From Mariprofundaceae bacterium (GTDB lineage: Bacteria; Pseudomonadota; Zetaproteobacteria; Mariprofundales; J009): a DNA stretch of 14,306 nucleotides. Where the stretch lies: assembly GCA_015489095.1 (NCBI GenBank), contig WFMN01000204.1, forward strand, positions 1 to 14,306, in the 5' to 3' direction. A model generated the notes under the pieces. The model had not been told where the DNA came from. It worked only from the letters and a program-made list of their open reading frames with translations, and searched no databases. This document shows, in pieces, positions 12,640 through 14,306 of the stretch; position 1 is the first letter of the stretch, and the number at the start of each line of letters is the position of its first letter. A program made the position numbers and the translations under genes.

Positions 12640-13958
12640 CAGGGCAGTGGATTGATGGTCTCCTCGCTAAGAATCCGCCACGGACGGCGGGGGTTGGCAC
12701 GCACCAGATAGAGGCGCTTGACGGTCGCATCCGCGTAGTTGTCCGAGCGGTAGCGCTGGTGAAACTGCGCCACCACCACCTCTCCCTCCGGTCTCGGGTT
12801 GGGGTCGTGGATCAGTGTCAAATCGGAGATGGCGACGGAGATCGAGCGCTTATGGCTGTTCACATACCGTTTGTGGCGCTTCCACGCCCGTAGGTCATAC
12901 TTGCCGGAGCGAAAACGGGGGTGGTAGTGGGCAAGATAACGGTCGGTATTCAGACTGCTCCAATCCTTGCGCCACACCTCGATCGCCGTCGCCACCGATC
13001 GGCGTAGCGCCGCGCGTTGCCGCTCATCGTCAAACCGCAACCGGTTGCCCACCACAACCCAACTCTTCCCCAGCACCACCTTCGGCGCCAACTGCCGCAA
13101 CAGGTCGTTGGCAAGCGAGAAGCACCCCTTGGTGTCGCGCGGCGGACGGCGATCCACCTGCGGCGCGTAGCCGTGCAGCCAGATGCCGTGACCATCCTTG
13201 TGATGCATCCGATCGAGCACATTGGGGTAATCGATGGGGAACGCCACCGGCCCGTAGCGCGGCTCCAGCGACGCCCCCTCCAGCCGCTGCACAAAGCGGT
13301 AGATCCCGGTGGGGGTGCGCCCATCCCCCTCGCTCCGCTTATCTCCGGGTACCGCGCCGGTCACCACATACGCATCCGCGATCTTGCGCAGCTTGCCCTG
13401 ATCGTCGCGCGCGAACAGAAAGAGGCGCGAGCGCTGCTTGTCCACCATGAAGACATTGGCCACATCGTCGCCGAGCTGCAACAGATCAACCGGCTGCTGC
13501 AACCGCTCCATCAGCCGATCGCGCAACAGCTCCAGCTTCACATCGGCCTCGCGCAACCACGGATTGAGCCGCGCGGAGGCGAGTTGCGACTGCTCCGCCT
13601 CGATGTCATGGACGTAGGAACCGGCCGACCGCAACGCCGACAGCGCCTGTCGCCGGTAGGCCTCCGCCTCGATCACCGCCGCCAGCGGATCGGCTTTCGG
13701 CACCGTCCCCAGCAGTTGAATCGCCTGTTGCGGTTGCTCCAGCTTGAGCGCCAGCGCCGCCTGTAGCACCACCCGCTCCTTGTCGGACATCTGCCGGGTG
13801 AGGGGGGAGTCGCCGCCCTGTAGCGCGCGCGCCACATCCGACCACTGGCCGCTGTTGCCACGCTCCGCCGCCGCAGCCCCGGCCGATAACATCACCGCCA
13901 TCATCGCGGCGCATCCGGCCACCCGCATCCGCTTAGCGCACTTCCACACTTGTTTCAC
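12639..13958 (-). CDS. Exported L,D-transpeptidase (YkuD) with C-terminal Cds6/NTF2-like domain (439 aa)
   Basis: A periplasmic cysteine transpeptidase or carboxypeptidase acting on peptidoglycan stem peptides. The N-terminus has basic residues then a hydrophobic core ending SAGAAAA, a signal peptide cleaved near residue 31. A helical, TPR-like region (about 45-155) is followed by the YkuD domain (about 167-303) with GRTPTGIY (213-220), the catalytic-site HG (262-263) and TKGCFSL (276-282, nucleophile C279). After it, about 323-436, is an NTF2-like domain resembling the C-terminal domain of Cds6-type L,D-transpeptidases. The start used is the GTG at 13958 (GGAAGG upstream, 6-7 bases). An ATG at 13979 has its purines too close, and the ATG at 13928 leaves a shorter signal. 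The gene overlaps the preceding gene by 26 bp and priA by one base. Confidence 0.88.
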   Translation of the reverse strand: MKQVWKCAKRMRVAGCAAMMAVMLSAGAAAAERGNSGQWSDVARALQGGDSPLTRQMSDKERVVLQAALALKLEQPQQAIQLLGTVPKADPLAAVIEAEAYRRQALSALRSAGSYVHDIEAEQSQLASARLNPWLREADVKLELLRDRLMERLQQPVDLLQLGDDVANVFMVDKQRSRLFLFARDDQGKLRKIADAYVVTGAVPGDKRSEGDGRTPTGIYRFVQRLEGASLEPRYGPVAFPIDYPNVLDRMHHKDGHGIWLHGYAPQVDRRPPRDTKGCFSLANDLLRQLAPKVVLGKSWVVVGNRLRFDDERQRAALRRSVATAIEVWRKDWSSLNTDRYLAHYHPRFRSGKYDLRAWKRHKRYVNSHKRSISVAISDLTLIHDPNPRPEGEVVVAQFHQRYRSDNYADATVKRLYLVRANPRRPWRILSEETINPLP

Positions 13959-14306
13959 GCAACACCTTCCATGCCCCATCTTCCTTGACCCAAGTCACCA
14001 CCTTCTTGCTATGGGCTTGATAGTAATCGGACTGATACTCCTGATCGAAGCTTACCTGAAAATGGGTGGCATCCAACCGCTTCACCCGGATATCGCTCAG
14101 GTGTACCCGAACGAACTTCGCCTTGCGAAACACATTGCGCTTATGCGCATGCCACAGCGACAGGCTCCATTTCGGCGGAAGAAACGCCTTGCTGTAGAAG
14201 GCGAAATAGCGCGCTGCGTTTCGCGACTCCCACGCCTTGCGCCACGCCTTGAGCGCGGCCAACACCTGACGCTTCCCGTCAGGATGCGCCGCTTTGTGGT
14301 GGTGGC
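13933..14306 (-). CDS. C-terminal part of a protein ending in a Cds6/NTF2-like domain (cut by the right edge)
   Basis: Only the last 124 residues are in the window; the frame stays open to the right edge and ends with TAA. The visible part opens with a His/Lys-rich linker, then LKAWRKAWESRN-x3-YFAFY, HKRNVFRKAK, FDQEYQSDYYQAHSKK and WKVLRETSVEV. This lines up along its whole length with the C-terminal domain of the next gene's transpeptidase (AIEVWRKDWSSLNTDRYLAHY, FHQRYRSDNYADATVKR, WRILSEETI), so the two genes share a paralogous dimerisation-type domain. The rest of this protein may be another L,D-transpeptidase, a TPR protein or a SPOR-like envelope protein. It overlaps the following gene by 26 bp, so they form one operon leading to priA. 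Confidence 0.75.
   Translation of the reverse strand, partial: HHHKAAHPDGKRQVLAALKAWRKAWESRNAARYFAFYSKAFLPPKWSLSLWHAHKRNVFRKAKFVRVHLSDIRVKRLDATHFQVSFDQEYQSDYYQAHSKKVVTWVKEDGAWKVLRETSVEVR

Noticed and set aside
12679..12690. A third CCACGGACGG match to the palindromic repeat
   Set aside because: It encodes the RRPW segment of the transpeptidase in frame, and the flanking bases do not match the other copies.
1..14306. CRISPR, tRNA, rRNA, insertion sequence or phage genes
   Set aside because: I saw no regular repeat-spacer pattern, no cloverleaf, no transposase or integrase motifs on either strand.

Overview
The window is high-GC DNA from a Gram-negative bacterium of the Pseudomonadota. Hda, SspB, DUF2066, GspA/GspB, type IV pilus and L,D-transpeptidase genes occur together, and a pair of gammaproteobacterial-style REP elements is present. 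I cannot name the genus. Gammaproteobacteria or a high-GC relative such as zetaproteobacteria or magnetococci would fit. Coding density is very high: most neighbours overlap or lie within 7 bp. There is no gene-free stretch over 300 bp, and I saw no tRNA, rRNA, CRISPR, transposase or integrase.

Layout. Positions 1-1006 (minus) hold the N-terminal 335 residues of a DEAD-box RNA helicase that runs off the left edge. A 189-bp non-coding gap follows. It contains a head-to-head REP pair lying between the two arms of a second, degenerate palindromic repeat. Positions 1196-5485 (minus) are a tight operon transcribed from right to left: gspA (short AAA+ ATPase), gspB, sspB (ClpXP adaptor), a DUF2066 exported protein, a CDP-alcohol phosphatidyltransferase and hda (DnaA inactivator). 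Five of these genes are joined by 4-8 bp overlaps or 3-4 bp gaps. Upstream, across a 66-bp gap holding another copy of the palindromic repeat, is a DUF484 protein fused to a degenerate GGDEF domain (5552-6586, minus).

Divergent from it, across a short region of nested inverted repeats, runs aroE-pilB-pilC (6674-10487, plus): shikimate dehydrogenase, then the extension ATPase and inner-membrane platform of the type IV pilus. Converging on pilC with 7 bp between them is priA (10495-12639, minus). It is coupled by TGATG to an exported YkuD L,D-transpeptidase with a C-terminal Cds6/NTF2-like domain (12639-13958). That gene overlaps the end of another gene whose C-terminal domain is a paralogue of the same fold (13933 to the right edge).

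How the genes fit together. The left operon combines secretion accessory factors (GspAB) with DnaA and proteolysis control (Hda, SspB) and phospholipid synthesis. The most interesting gene is the DUF484-GGDEF fusion. Its catalytic signature is destroyed (DDDQF instead of GGDEF), but the c-di-GMP inhibitory-site motif RxxD is kept at exactly the canonical spacing. It therefore looks like a c-di-GMP receptor placed between secretion and pilus assembly genes. I did not see a convincing wholly new system. The repeats and this receptor candidate are the best leads.
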